Numbered from the stretch's first letter, positions 13,541 to 25,766 are shown. The stretch: DNA of 64,000 nt from Haliotis asinina (GCF_037392515.1 NC_090287.1:10399501-10463500), one strand, 5' to 3'. Notes: a model not told the origin generated them from the sequence alone. Program-made: numbers and translations.

Positions 13541-15879
13541 GTATAGATTCTTTCATGTTCTTTTCAATTTTCAAGTTCGTTACTGTAATATCCCAGCACC
13601 TAAACAAAAATCATAATTTTACAAAATAACATTGCTCGCTCACCAAACCCACAACACAGTTATTGTCTCCTCCAGCTACCAACACATTATCCTTGATATC
13701 ACAGTGGCTGGCGGCTAGATGAACCAGCTGACAAATGTACTTGGCATGCCATCGGGCATTCAACTCAATGCAATACAAAACTTTCAATGTAAAAAGACTT
13801 CAGAGATATACAAGAAAATGAAACTCACATGTACTCATGTGGAATATTGAACTCTAACCTTTGGCATGACTGGGGAACATCTTAACCACTCGGCTACAAT
13901 AATGCCCTGATGTTCAGATGAGGATTTCATAAGTGTGGACCTCACCTGATACAGTTTCACCAGAGACCATATAATAGATCAATCATCAAACAAGATGTGA
14001 CTAAGTGATCATGCAAGCAGACAGACGCCATGACATGTCAGTTTCATTCACTTTGAAATATCCTTTAGTTATATAGCAACAATAGAATATATATATGTGT
14101 ACTGGTACATCAGATATACAGGAAATGCTGCTCCTGGCTGTTGAAGTAAAGTACTGCACAGTCAAAAATATTATGGACAGGATTTATCAGCAACCATACA
14201 CCATAGAATACATCTTCTTTATCCGAGAAAAACATATCCCTCAGACAATGCTTGATGCATTCAAACCTGAATAACATCAACCAAACATCTGTCAATTAAC
14301 TCAAAAACCTACAGACTATAAGCGATTATTTTTAATTTGGGTATTGATCAGTTTTTACTTTTTGCAGTCATAATTAGATAACATCATCCTGACTGTAATC
14401 AAATTAAACATATCAACATGATACAAAACACTAAACATGAAAACCAAAAAAGAGCAGTCATTTTTGTCATATCATTATTATTAGCCTTTCATGCCATGAT
14501 AGACTAGCTAAAAGAATAGACTAGCTAAAAGAACCTAGTTTTACATTAAAGTTCTTTAGATCACAAAAAATGGTGACAGTGGATATAAAACTGAATTCTG
14601 ATAATATTAATGATATATGTCCACATTTCACATCAGCAATGTCACTCTACAGTATTACAAGGTGATATTTTCAGGGTTTATTCCTATCATAGCACCATGA
14701 ATGTGACACCTCCAACTTATCTGTAACAGTGTTAGCAACCATCCAATATAATACATCACATTATCAATCATTCCTGTTTGAAACAAACAAAATAGAGCTG
14801 TTATGCTGTTTATGACATCACAGGCAGTCTGTGTCAATAGGGTTGCGCAACACAGAGAATATGACCAGTCTTCTTATATGAGAGAGAATGTTGGCAATGT
14901 ACTTAACTCGCTTCAGTGCAAAAAATAATATTCATGGCAAAACAGAATATCACCATCATCAAAGGTACACTCCCATTTCCTCACTTGGGTGTGCTCTCAT
15001 ATTTTAAAACCCAAATTTAATAATTATTCACGTGAATATTTAATAATTATTCAACATTTCAAGCACCAGTCATGGTATTCAGATTATTCTTCGCCTCCAT
15101 TCCTCCCACCTATAAGCGAAGGAGCAAGAATAAGCAAAAATTAAGAAGAAATACCATATTGCCTAATTTTATCATGAAGCTGTTGGAGTTTATTTTTCTC
15201 ATCTGTTGTCATTATTGTTAGTGTTTTCGTAACATTTACTCTACATACAAAATATTCTGGCACAGTGGGCAAATGAAGCAGGGGAGGTAACTCAAGAAGT
15301 ATTCCATATGGCAAACATATAATCAACAAGTATTCCTTCACTCAATTCAACCAGAACAATCTGATATACAATGAGCTGCGCTTGTTGAAATGTTGAATAA
15401 AATATATTTCATGGGAGTAATTATTAACCACGGGGTTGGAAATCTGAGAGCACAACCTAGTGCAGAAAATGGGTTTATACCGTTGATGGTGGTGATATTT
15501 TATTTTGACATAAAAATCATTTTTCTAACCAAACCAAGGGAAGTATGTTGCCACTTTGTGCTCCCTTTGCTCACATCCATCCAGTTTCTGTCTGCTGCAC
15601 AACCTCATTTGCGCTACAGTTTGCCTGTGATGACATGTTCAACTTTATTAGTATATTCATGGACAGAATTTGAAAATAAACATCTATTTACAAGGATATT
15701 GTAAAACAATGCATGGCAAATGCTCATGTCACAGAATAAGCACAGCTAGAGACTCGACTCCCAGTTAGGGCACTGAAAATAAGTTCAGTCTTGACTTGAG
15801 CATGGCTAAATGGTCTTGTTCCAGCTTAAACTCTAAGACTCAACTCCTAGTAAGAGCACTGATCATAATTTTAGGTCAG

Positions 15880-16222
15880 GCAAAGGTTCTAGTTGCAGCT
15901 TGAGCACAGCTAAAGGATTTAGTCCGTGTGTGACAGCACAGTTACCGATTCTAGTTGCAATCTGAGCACAGCCAAAGCCTCTAGTTCCTGTGACAGCACA
16001 GTTACAGGCTCTAGTTGCAATCTGAGCACAGTCAAAGTCTTTAGTCACTGTGACAGCACAGTTAGGGTTCAAGTTCCTGAGACAGCACAGTTACAGGCTC
16101 TAGTTCCAACCTGAAAACAGGCAAAGTCTCTCGTCACTGTCACAGCACAGTTACAGGCTCTAGTTCCTGTGACAGCACAGTTACAGACTGTCGTCCCTGT
16201 GACAGCACAGTTGGAGGCTACA
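15880..16222 (+). repeat. 30-bp minisatellite with alternating monomer types
   Basis: Monomers of the form tgacagcacagttacaggct plus ctagttcc alternate with monomers containing tctgagcacagccaaagcct. More diverged relatives reach left to about 15740. The alternation gives a 60-bp higher unit in the centre. No gene overlaps it. Confidence 0.75.
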
Positions 16223-16835
16223 GAACAGACAAACACTCTTATCCATTAGCAACTGGACAATATGTCATGAGATAGATATGATCCTGTGTTACCTCACAGA
16301 AATGACTTTAACCAGCAGTACTGCATCAGCTGCTTGAAGGTCTACACACACACACACCATGAGCAGCATGTTTATGGCCTCCATTGGCAGCAACTCTTCC
16401 CTTATCTCATTTGTTCTTTTCATGGGACTCTTGGATTTAGCTACATTCTAAGGAACGTAGAGAAATGTAACAGAAATATATGGAAATATGAGTAGATGAA
16501 AATGCATAATCACCTTAACTTGAAATAAGAAAAAGATGGGTCTTTGTACTTTGGAAATGCATAGAATGACATGGGCCCCTTTTCACAAAGCTACTGTAGT
16601 GCCACAACTGTCTTACCACCTATATTTTAACATAGACATGACAGTCACAGCAGTACGATAGCTCTTTGAAAGAAGTCCCTATATAACATCATTATCAGTC
16701 TGGATCATATCATGGCAGACGAAAAAACCAAAGAACTTGTCATTAGTGGCCATTTTTCGACATATTAAAAAAATGAATATGCATTTTCAAAATGTTTAGT
16801 ATAAAAGGGATAGAAGGAACATACTCGATGATATA

Positions 16836-16995
16836 CTGAGTGAAAGAAATCGGGGATCGCACGAAAGCACAAGTGTATGTTTATTTGTTTCCAGGTTTCT
16901 TCACAGGCTTTGTATGAAGCTCTCTTTATCAGCTTTGGAAAAATAAAAAGGAACACTTGTGCTTTTATGTGATCTCTTACTTTTTTCCCTCTGCA
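16836..16995. mobile_element. Tc1/mariner-type MITE, 160 bp (sibling of 13076)
   Basis: TA|CTGAGTGAAAG at the left and CCCTCTGCA|TA at the right. The inner arms gaaagcacaagtgt and acacttgtgctttt match the 13076 copy. Ends are more diverged from each other than in that copy. It lies in the probable 3' flank of the gene at 17850. Confidence 0.65.
16880..16885 (-). promoter_or_regulatory. Weak candidate polyadenylation signal for the 17850 gene
   Basis: Complement reads AATAAA, about 965 bp past the stop codon, but it lies inside the MITE at 16836-16995. Not confirmed. Confidence 0.2.
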
Positions 16996-17849
16996 TAGTA
17001 GGGTTGCCTTTGCATTGATCTCTTGTACTTACACTTTGATATCCCTTACTGTTGCTTGTCCTTTGTTACTGACATTATCATGTATTTAAATCCTCAAAAC
17101 CATACTACTAATAGCACACCTTGACAGAACACTCTTACCTGGTTGAACATTCATTGAGAACATGTGACAATATTTACTCCAGATAGATAGGGTACTGATG
17201 TGAGAAGGATGCTTGGCTTGGGATCATGTTGTTTTCAAGACAGTGTCATCTATATCCTAAGATGTCATTTGTTTCTATGCATAAACAAAACGTCATAATT
17301 CAAAATGAGCACACACCATGTGCAAATGTACCAATGAAACACAAATCCTCCGATAAGTTAACACACACACACTCCCAATGTCTTTGGTGACTTGACATAA
17401 CTGACAAAAAAGCACCCTCATTATAATTTTATGATCACCATGAAACAGGATGTCAAGGCAAATAGTCATGCTTCTATTTTGCAGATCTACTCAATAAAAG
17501 GCTCTATATGTAAAAGCAAGGCATCATATGTATCACCTCCCTAGAAAGAGGAAGTATGGCATTGCAGCACTACAGGAACATCAGATGTTACCATGGTTAC
17601 CAGACAACCATTGTCTGTGAGTAGTAAGAAGTTGAAGAATTGCCATGACAGTGACTCTAGCATGTCACCATGGTTACCAGACAGGGCTTTGACAGGCAGT
17701 GGAGAGACATCACAGCAACATCCTCAACATACACTTCTGTAGTTACCTTACAGCTAGTAGCAACCATTGTTAACTATTAGAACTCTCTGCATCTGATCTT
17801 TGAGCATCTGACTGTTGCTGTTTAACATGATCGGCCCTTCATCTTTTCT

Positions 17850-20800
17850 TTATGCAATGGCATAGTCTGCAAGAAAGTCTGCAAGCTTCATGATAGCAGT
17901 CTGGTTGATATCACACTGGTGTAACCCCTTCTCCTTCCAGAAGGCCATGTCTACAATGGCACCAAGTTCCTGGAACTCGGACCCTGTCAAACTCTTCTCA
18001 CTGGACAGCTTAGGCAGAACATGGATGTCTTTGTGATGAAGAACAACAACAGCCACATCCTCGCTCGCTGGAGAAAGAAAATTTCCATACATGTACATGT
18101 ATAATAACACTAACTGCAGGGTACCTCTTTTAACCTCTTACCTCTCTAAACTGTACGTATAGAAAATTATATGAATATATATCAGATGTAAACCAACATA
18201 CTTTATTCTTAAGTCTTAGATTATTGCTTAGAACTGAAAATTTGCCATAAGGTCATATGCAATGCAAAACACAACTTCACAGATTCTGATACCTTCAGGT
18301 ATGGACTTACAGAAACAAATTATCAAAAAATGCAAATGCAACTTATACAATTGACAAATAGATGAAAAAAAAGCTTCCAAAATTGCAGTTCAACCAATTC
18401 TCTAATTTTCCCCCAGTGCTTTGGGAAAAAGTGGTTTCACCAGTTGTGCTGTGCTGCACCCACAGCACATATGCAGTGATTAGGTTCACGTGTATTGAAC
18501 TGGGAAGGTAACTCAACACAGCAAATGATGCTTGCAAGGATTATTGCTACGGTTGAAGTTGGAAAACGGAGATGTTTCTTGTGATTACAAGCATCTTGGG
18601 TCTACAGTAATAGATATACACTGGTCCCATACATGCAGGGTTGCAAAGTAAGTTTTCAAGAAAGCGTACCATTAGAAATACAAATTTCATTGCTAAAATT
18701 GCTCAGCTTGAAAACTGAAATGTAATACATGTCTGTGGAAACAGAAACATTGGTTGATTGTGACAAGATGTCGCTGTCATGGACAAATCTCAATGTCCGG
18801 TTTAATGATACCTATATGTCTGCCTGCCTGTCTGCTAATGACAATATGCAATACACAACTTCAATCATTGGCCACATGCAATTTGAACTTAACACCTGTC
18901 AAACAATATACCATAACAGAATACATTGATTTATGGCTCGTGCACCTGGGTTCTGTCTCTGCCACATTATGTAATTACAGGTGTGATACTTGTATACATG
19001 ACATGTTATTATATCTGTGGGTTGCAAACAAACTGCATCTATTTTTCCATGATGACTGGATCAGACGGAAACCGATGCAAACACACATTGTCAGTTTCAA
19101 GTTCTGCTTTGTTTGCCATCACAGTATTTGTTGATTGGATAGAACAGAAATGAAGAGACCACGTATTTACAAAACCCAACATCTCTATAAACGATATTTA
19201 CGGATAACAACTTCTATTGTATATGATGTGACGTTTTGGTATGAATTCTTATCCCATTACCATTTTTGCTTCACAAGGGTATATGAATCCATACTGAAAC
19301 GCCGCATCATATACAATAAAGGAAGTTGTTATCCATAAAAAATCTTACTTTCTCATAACTCACCATACTTCTGAAATGCCAATTAAACAAGTGGAGGGAA
19401 GAAAACACCCAAGTACAAAATATTGCACTTTTGATTCGCGATTGCACACTTATTATTTTGTTTGTTTTTTCACAATCAACAATGTACATTATATGTCATG
19501 AATAAGTGATAATTGTATTTTAATTGTGTTAGATTTTTTGGTTGGATGTGACCTTTAACCATAAATTGTGTACTTATATACTGTAAATCAAGAATTTAAC
19601 ACAAATGATAAATTAATGCGAAACATGCACGTATTTGTTGCTCGCATTATTTTTTAAATTCATTTCGGTCTACTTTTTCAATGGGATAATAACTAAAGAC
19701 AATTAAAGTTACGATTCAAAATTTTATTCTTGCAGACATGAGCACTTACACAGCAATGAATAACATTCAAATTCACAGTTTCTGGGTTTCACAATAGTCC
19801 TGAGGTCCACGCCAGTGTTGTCACCGCTGTCCAGGTTTTCTGACATTTTCTCTGCATACCACTGGGTGAACTGCTCACGCATGATTGATTTAAAGTCCCC
19901 ATTTACAGAGAGATCCGTAGGCTGTAATTCCCCAGTGCACCCAACTGGGACGAATCGTACTTTGAAGCTCCTTTTCTTGAGGTGTGTTAATACCAAAACA
20001 CAACGATGTGATTTTTGACGCACTGGCAAATGTAAATTCTTTTTAACTTCTTTTGTGTTACGGAACAAAAACATTGTCAATGTACTGTATCATCGTCTTC
20101 GGTGCACCAGTGGTTTGGAGAATGAGTCACTACGGATGCCGTGCTGCCTAAGATTAATGTAGGGCTGATTGTTTGACCTCAATGCACTGCATGTTACTAT
20201 AGGCTTGTCGATGCACGCTTTTCTCACTTTGCATCGACACCGAGGCATAGCGGGGTGGTATGACTTCCATGGTGGGAGTACACGACTTTTATACTCCCGC
20301 TCGCGCATCGTGATGGATGTACATGGTATTTTATCAGAGTCACGTGGACCAATCAAAACTCGACATTCTTACATGAAGCTAGATAAAAGTTATTATCAAG
20401 TCCTCTGGAATGTTCTTGGATGCAGCTATCTCCCCTATGCCACTAATGAACTTGTCTCGTTTCAATGGGAAGTCAGATGGTAGTTTCCAGGACGTTTTCG
20501 TTGCTTTCCTCTTGATGCAATTGTACCTGAGAAGAGATGAATCTGACCAGCTCCTATCTAACTTGATAGGTCCTCCATTTTCTGCAAGCAGTGAGCGATT
20601 AGCATGGAGAACTATACCACATGCAGTAGCAACCACTATGTTCCTATTAATAATACCACCAGCCACCTGTATCTTTATCAGCTGATCATACATGAGTTTG
20701 TCTAACTCCCCTAATAACAGAGGACGGCTAACAAGTTCTTTAACTACATCCGTTTTGTCCGTAGATTTAGCTGCAATGTAGGCCTTCTTCATGACACATA

Positions 20801-23800
20801 CTGTACCCTCACCAAGGTTAACACCCAACACTTTGCTGAAATATTTTGTAGCATGTGTGTTTCCGAATTCGGTGGCATATTTGGCAATCTTTGCCCTGGT
20901 TTCTGGTGAGTAATGGTTGTTTTGTCTCTTCCTCTTGACGCCACGTCGACTGATTACATGATCTTCTGGACTTGTAGGTTCAATAATAGCCTTGTTGACA
21001 GTTTCTATCTGTGCAGCCTTCCCAGGAGTTTCTTCTGCAGACGGGTCAGGTAAAACTACCCGTAATCATGACGTACTTCAGCATGATTGCCAACAGGTCA
21101 TTATTTCAATTCCTGTCGACTGCCTTATTTATATGCATCATCTGAGTTCATTCATCTCAGTTTGAGAAATGCCAATCTAGATAAGCCCTTTCCTCTTTAT
21201 TAATCTTTTCAGCTGAAGCCGAGGTGACTGGCTTATGTTTTGAGTACTTGTTGTTGGGACAACATCCTGAGATGAACTCCTCTCACTGCCAGTTAGTGAT
21301 AAACATTTGATGGCAAACTTGTTTATATAACTCTGAACACATTATCAACTATCACTTCCTGGTATACCTACCTCTGTAAATAGGTGCACATTAATTTATT
21401 GGCGCATTTTAGGCAGTGTGTTTGAAGGCGCATTGATTTACTGACACGTTAATTTCTTCATTTACAGTACTTTTACTCTTTAATTTGATGAATGAGTGGA
21501 AACCCCTAAAGAACGTGTGAACTTATTTTGGCCTTTGGTCCAAGCACCCGCCCTCCATGTTGTCCTCCTACCTGCACATCTTGCTCTCTGTCGCAAGAGG
21601 CATACATTACACTCCACTACCTTGTCACATGACCATTCCTTAGAGATCATTCTCCCTCTTGGAGTAAATGTATATATAAGGTAGTGGGGAGGCTGGATGA
21701 GCCAGCCCCTCCAAGGACGCACACACTGACACCATTGATTACAAGGTGAAAAGTGGTACGCTTTGGAATCTCCCTATTTTAACGTTCAGTTCAGTGCAAC
21801 ATCAAATGATCCTAGCTCCTTTTCATATGCTTAATCACATATATGTTCGCATCTTGTGAGTAGAACATATCGAAAACCACTGGTTTTCAGAATACATACT
21901 TCACTGACGTAATTGTTTGATGAGTACACGTCAGTAAACATGAGTGTCAATGTTTCTCTGCATTAAAACGATAGACTCCTCATTGTATGTTGAGTAGTCT
22001 CCCCTAGACTATGTTTCATGCCTTAATGCCACACTAAGTGAGATACATCCAGTCAAATAAAGTAGAACAAAAGATTGAAGTAAGGTTCAATAACTTATTC
22101 TGTATGTACAAGGAATTGGCGAATTTCATGCGGATCTAGTCCCTTGAGTTATCTGCATTGATGGGATAACAACTATTGAGACAGAACCAATAGGCAAAAC
22201 TGGCATAAACCTTTCACATCAGTGACCTATACATCTCGGATCTAGTGTGACAAAAAAAACCGTGTCAGACTTCCAAAAGCATCCTCCCATAATCATCGTA
22301 AGAGAGCAATTACTATTAACTCTGTATTGGAGACTAATGCCCTAGTCTTGTGGGGATTCGATGCAGGAGGTGGTGGTAATTCGGCAAACCTGTTGGTGAA
22401 AGGTTCAACACATCACTCAGCACTGTCAGTATGGTATGAGATAGAGCAGGTGATTGAAGCATTGTATGATCACCAATAGGTAGGTTCTGTGAACCCAGTG
22501 TTGTAGGTAATCACAACAACACTGAACGTAGGTCTGACGCACCTCAAGTTCTTTCTAAGAAGATGGGCCATGCTCTCATGATGTCTTCTGACTGTCTCTG
22601 CATGCCGGCGGGACCCTGCTTTCTTATGTTCAGTGAAAGCTTCCTCAGTCAGAGGTTTACTACAGCAACAATGATTATCCCAGGAACAAAAACCCACACA
22701 ATCCACACATGATGTATCAGGATCAGGAACAGGAGAGATAGTTCTACATTTATCACAAAGTTTTGTCTTCCTAGAGGAAGATATTTCTTTCTTTGCAATA
22801 TTCTTGTTTTGAAAAAATTGTAGTTCACAAATTAGCATCTGCACTAATCAGCGACAAGTGGGAGAATGATCACTTAGGAATGGCCATGTGAATAGGCAGT
22901 GGAGCGTGATGCATGCCACCCACGAGAGACAGCAAGATGTCCAGGAATGAGGACAACATGGGTCAGGTGCTTGGACCACAGGCTGAGACAAGTTCACAAG
23001 TTTTTTCGCTTCCAATCATTCATCATATTTAAGAGAGAGTACAGGATGTGAGATAGGATAACTTTAAAATTACAACATGTAAAATAGAAAAAGCATTTAG
23101 AAAAACCCATCTGATTCACGGGGATAGTTTGAAGCCCCAGTTTGTTGGCATCTTAATAATTAAGTTTTAATTAAATTCTGTCCTCACCCTGTGGACATTT
23201 ATTATTATACTACATAGCTAGGTGTGGTGGAGTAGCCCAGTGGTTCAAGTGATCACTCGTCACACTGAAGACCAGGGTTCAACACCCCACATGGGTACAA
23301 CGTGTGAGCCTATTTCTGGTGTTCCCTGCTGTGATATTGCTAGGATATTGATAAAAGTAGCATAAAATCAAACACACTCACTACTATGTATCTCTGATTC
23401 AACCCAAGTAGATCCTTCAATAAAACTTACCTCTGACATCTTTAAGGGCATTGGAGACATCTGTGCCAAGTCTGGAGACATTAACACATAGCAATATAGC
23501 TGGTCTGGCTTGTTCTGGTACCGGGGTCTCTTCAATAGTTTCTGGAATAAGTTCTATGTCCCTTTGAAGAAGCTCTTCTCCGATACGTGATGTGATGTCA
23601 CTGACAGGGGGAATCTGCTCACGCTGGGGGCTGTACAGGTACACATACACTGCAATGACAACAACATCACATGTCACATTGCAAAACCTGCTGGATAATA
23701 ATTATAATGTGATACTGTGTCCATTCATATAATGCCAAACTCCACACCAGGTATGCTCATAGCCCTAACAATAAAAGCACAGCTCATTTATAACCCGGAT

Positions 23801-25766
23801 AACAAAAGCTGCCTATTAGGCGCTTGAAGGTTGTAGTCACATGACTTGTCCCACCAGGTACCCATTTTCTTGTGGGTGAACAGAGTCAGTTTTGAACAAA
23901 CACACTTGCCTGAGGTGAGATATGTATCACATATGCTTCCTAACACTCTGCTTTCCTCTGCTCACTGTAAATTACAGTAACGGCTGAGAAGACTTTTATA
24001 TGGTAACAAGGCCTAAATGTAAGATCACATGATCCGGTGAACAGTGCATGAGACCTAAAACACTGAAACTTAAGCAACATCAGCTGCAAAGAATCTTGAC
24101 TTTGGTCCTGCCAACATGTTTGGTTCTGCCCATCACTTATGCTTCGCATCTGGTGTCCCTTTAGGCATGTAACATATTTCATGATATGCCTCTGTTCATC
24201 CTCTGGTGATGAGATAAATATTAAGTATACACGAATCCACTGATCATGGTTATAAGACAATGGACAATGTCTATCAGCCTTTTCTCAAGACAAATCATCT
24301 AAGGACATTTACATTATTTGACCAGCTTTTCATGAAACATTCCCACATGGATACAATGTGTGAAGCCCATTGTTGCTGGCATATTGTTGAAAGCAGTCTT
24401 CAACTGAACTCACACACTCATAAAACATTGTTTTTCATCAATACCGAATTTGAGACAAACCTATACATTTTGGAATACAATAAATCATGGTTAAAAAAAT
24501 GAAACCAATCTATTTCACCTTGTCAATACAGATTTTGTAATGATAGGTAAGCTTCAATCATCTGGAATCAGACCACAGTAGTTTACAAAATCAACCCAGC
24601 AGTAAGTATCTTAACAACAGTGGAATTTACATAATTTAGAGTGGGCTATTGCCCTTGTATCAATAGTAAACTTCCAAATTTTAATGGGCCATTTTTCATG
24701 TTAATGTGCAAAATGGCCTATGGTCCCTTTCATAATCCCTGCATGCTAACTAATTTACCTTTCTGCAACTTTCTGCGTTTAAGATTGTCTGGGATCCTCT
24801 GATTTGCCATCCGAGATGGATCAACTCCGGTCTGCCAGTGTGCCATTTCATCTCCTCCATTGTAGCTTGCTCTGTCTCCTCCATAACCAAAACCACCATA
24901 GCCTGTCTGCCCATACCCAGCCTCCTGCTTCAGTCTGTTCATCTCACACCGCTGCCTTTCCACTATTCTCTCAAGCTCATTGTTCTTCATACTCAGTTCC
25001 TTGTTTATCCTTATGATATGATTTCTTTCAAATAATAGCTTTTGCACTAATTTATGCTGAACTGAGTTTTGTAACTGGATTTTCTCCAGCATTTTTCCCA
25101 TTTGCTCTGGGGTACAACTCCGCTGAAAAATGAAAAACAAATGAAAGAAATATGTTGGGTTTAGTGTTGTCTTAACCAACTATTTCACAATGTATCAACT
25201 TGATGTTGGAGGCAAGACTGATGTGATCACAGTCTTGGATGTTAACCATTTTGGTGTAACCAACAAACATGGCGCTAACAAATAATTTGGGCAAACCTGG
25301 CTATGAACCCACAATTATAGTTTCTTTCATGCCCTTGGGATTCAACACTTGACAGTAAACTGTACTACCTTAGATGACTGGGCTACCAGTACCCACCACA
25401 TAAAAAGTTACTGTCACAGTAAAAAAAAAATTCAAACTGAAAATAGGATTTAACATTCATTCTCTCAAAGGACATATCATAAACATCATCCCCCCAAAAC
25501 ATATTTTAAGTAAATGAATCCTTTTCAAAAAAACAAACTTTGAAAAAAACATAGAGAATATTGATGGATCCTTTATTCAAATGTTCAAGCCACACAATAA
25601 ACAGCATACACAAACATGATAAGTGCAGAAAACAGAGATCCCCTGACACCAACAGGATAAATACCTGATATTCTCTCAACAGTTCATCGACTGTTTCCAT
25701 GTTGCACCCTTGGTCCTCTGTACTCCTCTGAACTTGATCCTTTCTAAACCAGCTCAACACATTCAT
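17850..25766 (-). CDS. Unrecognised 300-residue coiled-coil protein with orphan alpha/beta C-terminal domain
   Basis: Four coding exons on the minus strand: 25665-25766, 24759-25122, 23431-23649 and 17850-18067. All borders are GT/AG with phases 0, 1 and 1 that join without conflict, from ATG to TAA. Residues 1-34 are charged. About 38-100 form a Lys/Glu/Gln-rich segment likely to be coiled coil (KMLEKIQLQNSVQHKLVQKL onward). About 103-125 are Gly/Tyr-rich (GYGQTGYGGFGYGGD). A basic KRRK patch follows near 149-152, then an acidic linker (PETIEETPVPEQ). From about 203, RPAILLCVNVSRLGTDVSNA, then DVAVVVLHHKDIHVLP and GIVDMAF-like GAIVDMAF, have the strand-helix-strand look of a small Rossmann-like domain. 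There is no signal peptide or membrane segment, so it is probably cytosolic or nuclear. I cannot assign a family or function. Gene structure is solid; role unknown. Intron 3 is 5.4 kb and packed with transposons. Confidence 0.8.
19197..19339. repeat. Fold-back element with hammerhead-like arms
   Basis: Two arms of about 52-58 bp are inverted copies. The left starts tttacggataacaacttct and the right ends aggaagttgttatccataaa. Both contain the internal block tgtatatgatg / catcatatac. The spacer is about 33 bp. On the plus strand the right arm reads ggtatatgaatccatac, then tGAAAC, then gcatcatatacaataaa, a layout resembling the 3' half of a hammerhead motif. It sits in intron 3 of the unknown gene, 240 bp from the pogo-like element. 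Confidence 0.6.
19581..21467 (-). mobile_element. Pogo-like (Tc1/mariner superfamily) DNA transposon, 1,887 bp, defective
   Basis: Terminal inverted repeats CTGTAAATCAAGAATTTAAC (19581-19600) and the complement of 21448-21467 (CTGTAAATGAAGAAATTAAC) match at 18 of 20 bases. Both are flanked by TA (19579-19580 and 21468-21469), the duplication expected for this superfamily. The transposase lies on the minus strand in two blocks. About 21055-20379 holds an N-terminal helix-turn-helix region (YSPETRAKIAKYATEFG) and a CENP-B-like DNA-binding region (GGIINRNIVVATACGIV, LLAENGGPI). About 20040-19790 holds the C-terminal part of the DDE domain (VPVGCTGELQPTDLSVN). The DDE core between them is missing and replaced by unrelated sequence, so it cannot move itself. 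It is inserted in intron 3 of the unknown gene, same strand. Confidence 0.85.
20286..20353 (-). promoter_or_regulatory. Promoter-like cluster (CCAAT, CACGTG, TATA) inside the transposon
   Basis: On the minus strand ATTGG (20349-20353), CACGTG (20341-20346) and TATAAAAG (20286-20293) stand in the usual order. About 16 bp further on lies an ATG in CCACCATGG (ATG at 20268-20270), opening a 38-codon frame ending near 20154. The cluster lies in the segment that replaces the transposase core. Function is inferred only. Confidence 0.35.
21479..23036 (-). mobile_element. Fossil DIRS-like (tyrosine-recombinase) retroelement remnant
   Basis: A segment at about 21479-21656 and one at about 22858-23036 are inverted copies of each other, about 75% alike by eye (shared blocks include gtgcttggacca, aagttcac and attcatca). 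Inverted ends are a hallmark of DIRS elements. Between them, on the minus strand at 22470-22844, is a cysteine-rich gag-like region with CxxC pairs (LCDKC, SCVDCVGFCSWDNHC) like the zinc-knuckle ORF of such elements. Reverse transcriptase and recombinase are not seen. It is broken, lacking most of its internal part; divergence of the ends suggests considerable age. Confidence 0.55.
23223..23387 (+). repeat. tRNA-derived SINE, well preserved
   Basis: Head gtggagtagcccagtggttc with A-box character, B-box-like agggttcaacacc, core catgggtacaacgtgtgagc and tail aaatcaaacacactcactac. Lies in intron 3 of the unknown gene, just downstream of its exon 3. Confidence 0.8.
24338..24424 (+). repeat. Partial tRNA-derived SINE (3' part)
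   Basis: Core catggatacaatgtgtgaag followed by cccattgttgctggcatatt and a tail tgaactcacacactca. The tRNA-like head is missing. Lies in intron 2 of the unknown gene. Confidence 0.6.
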
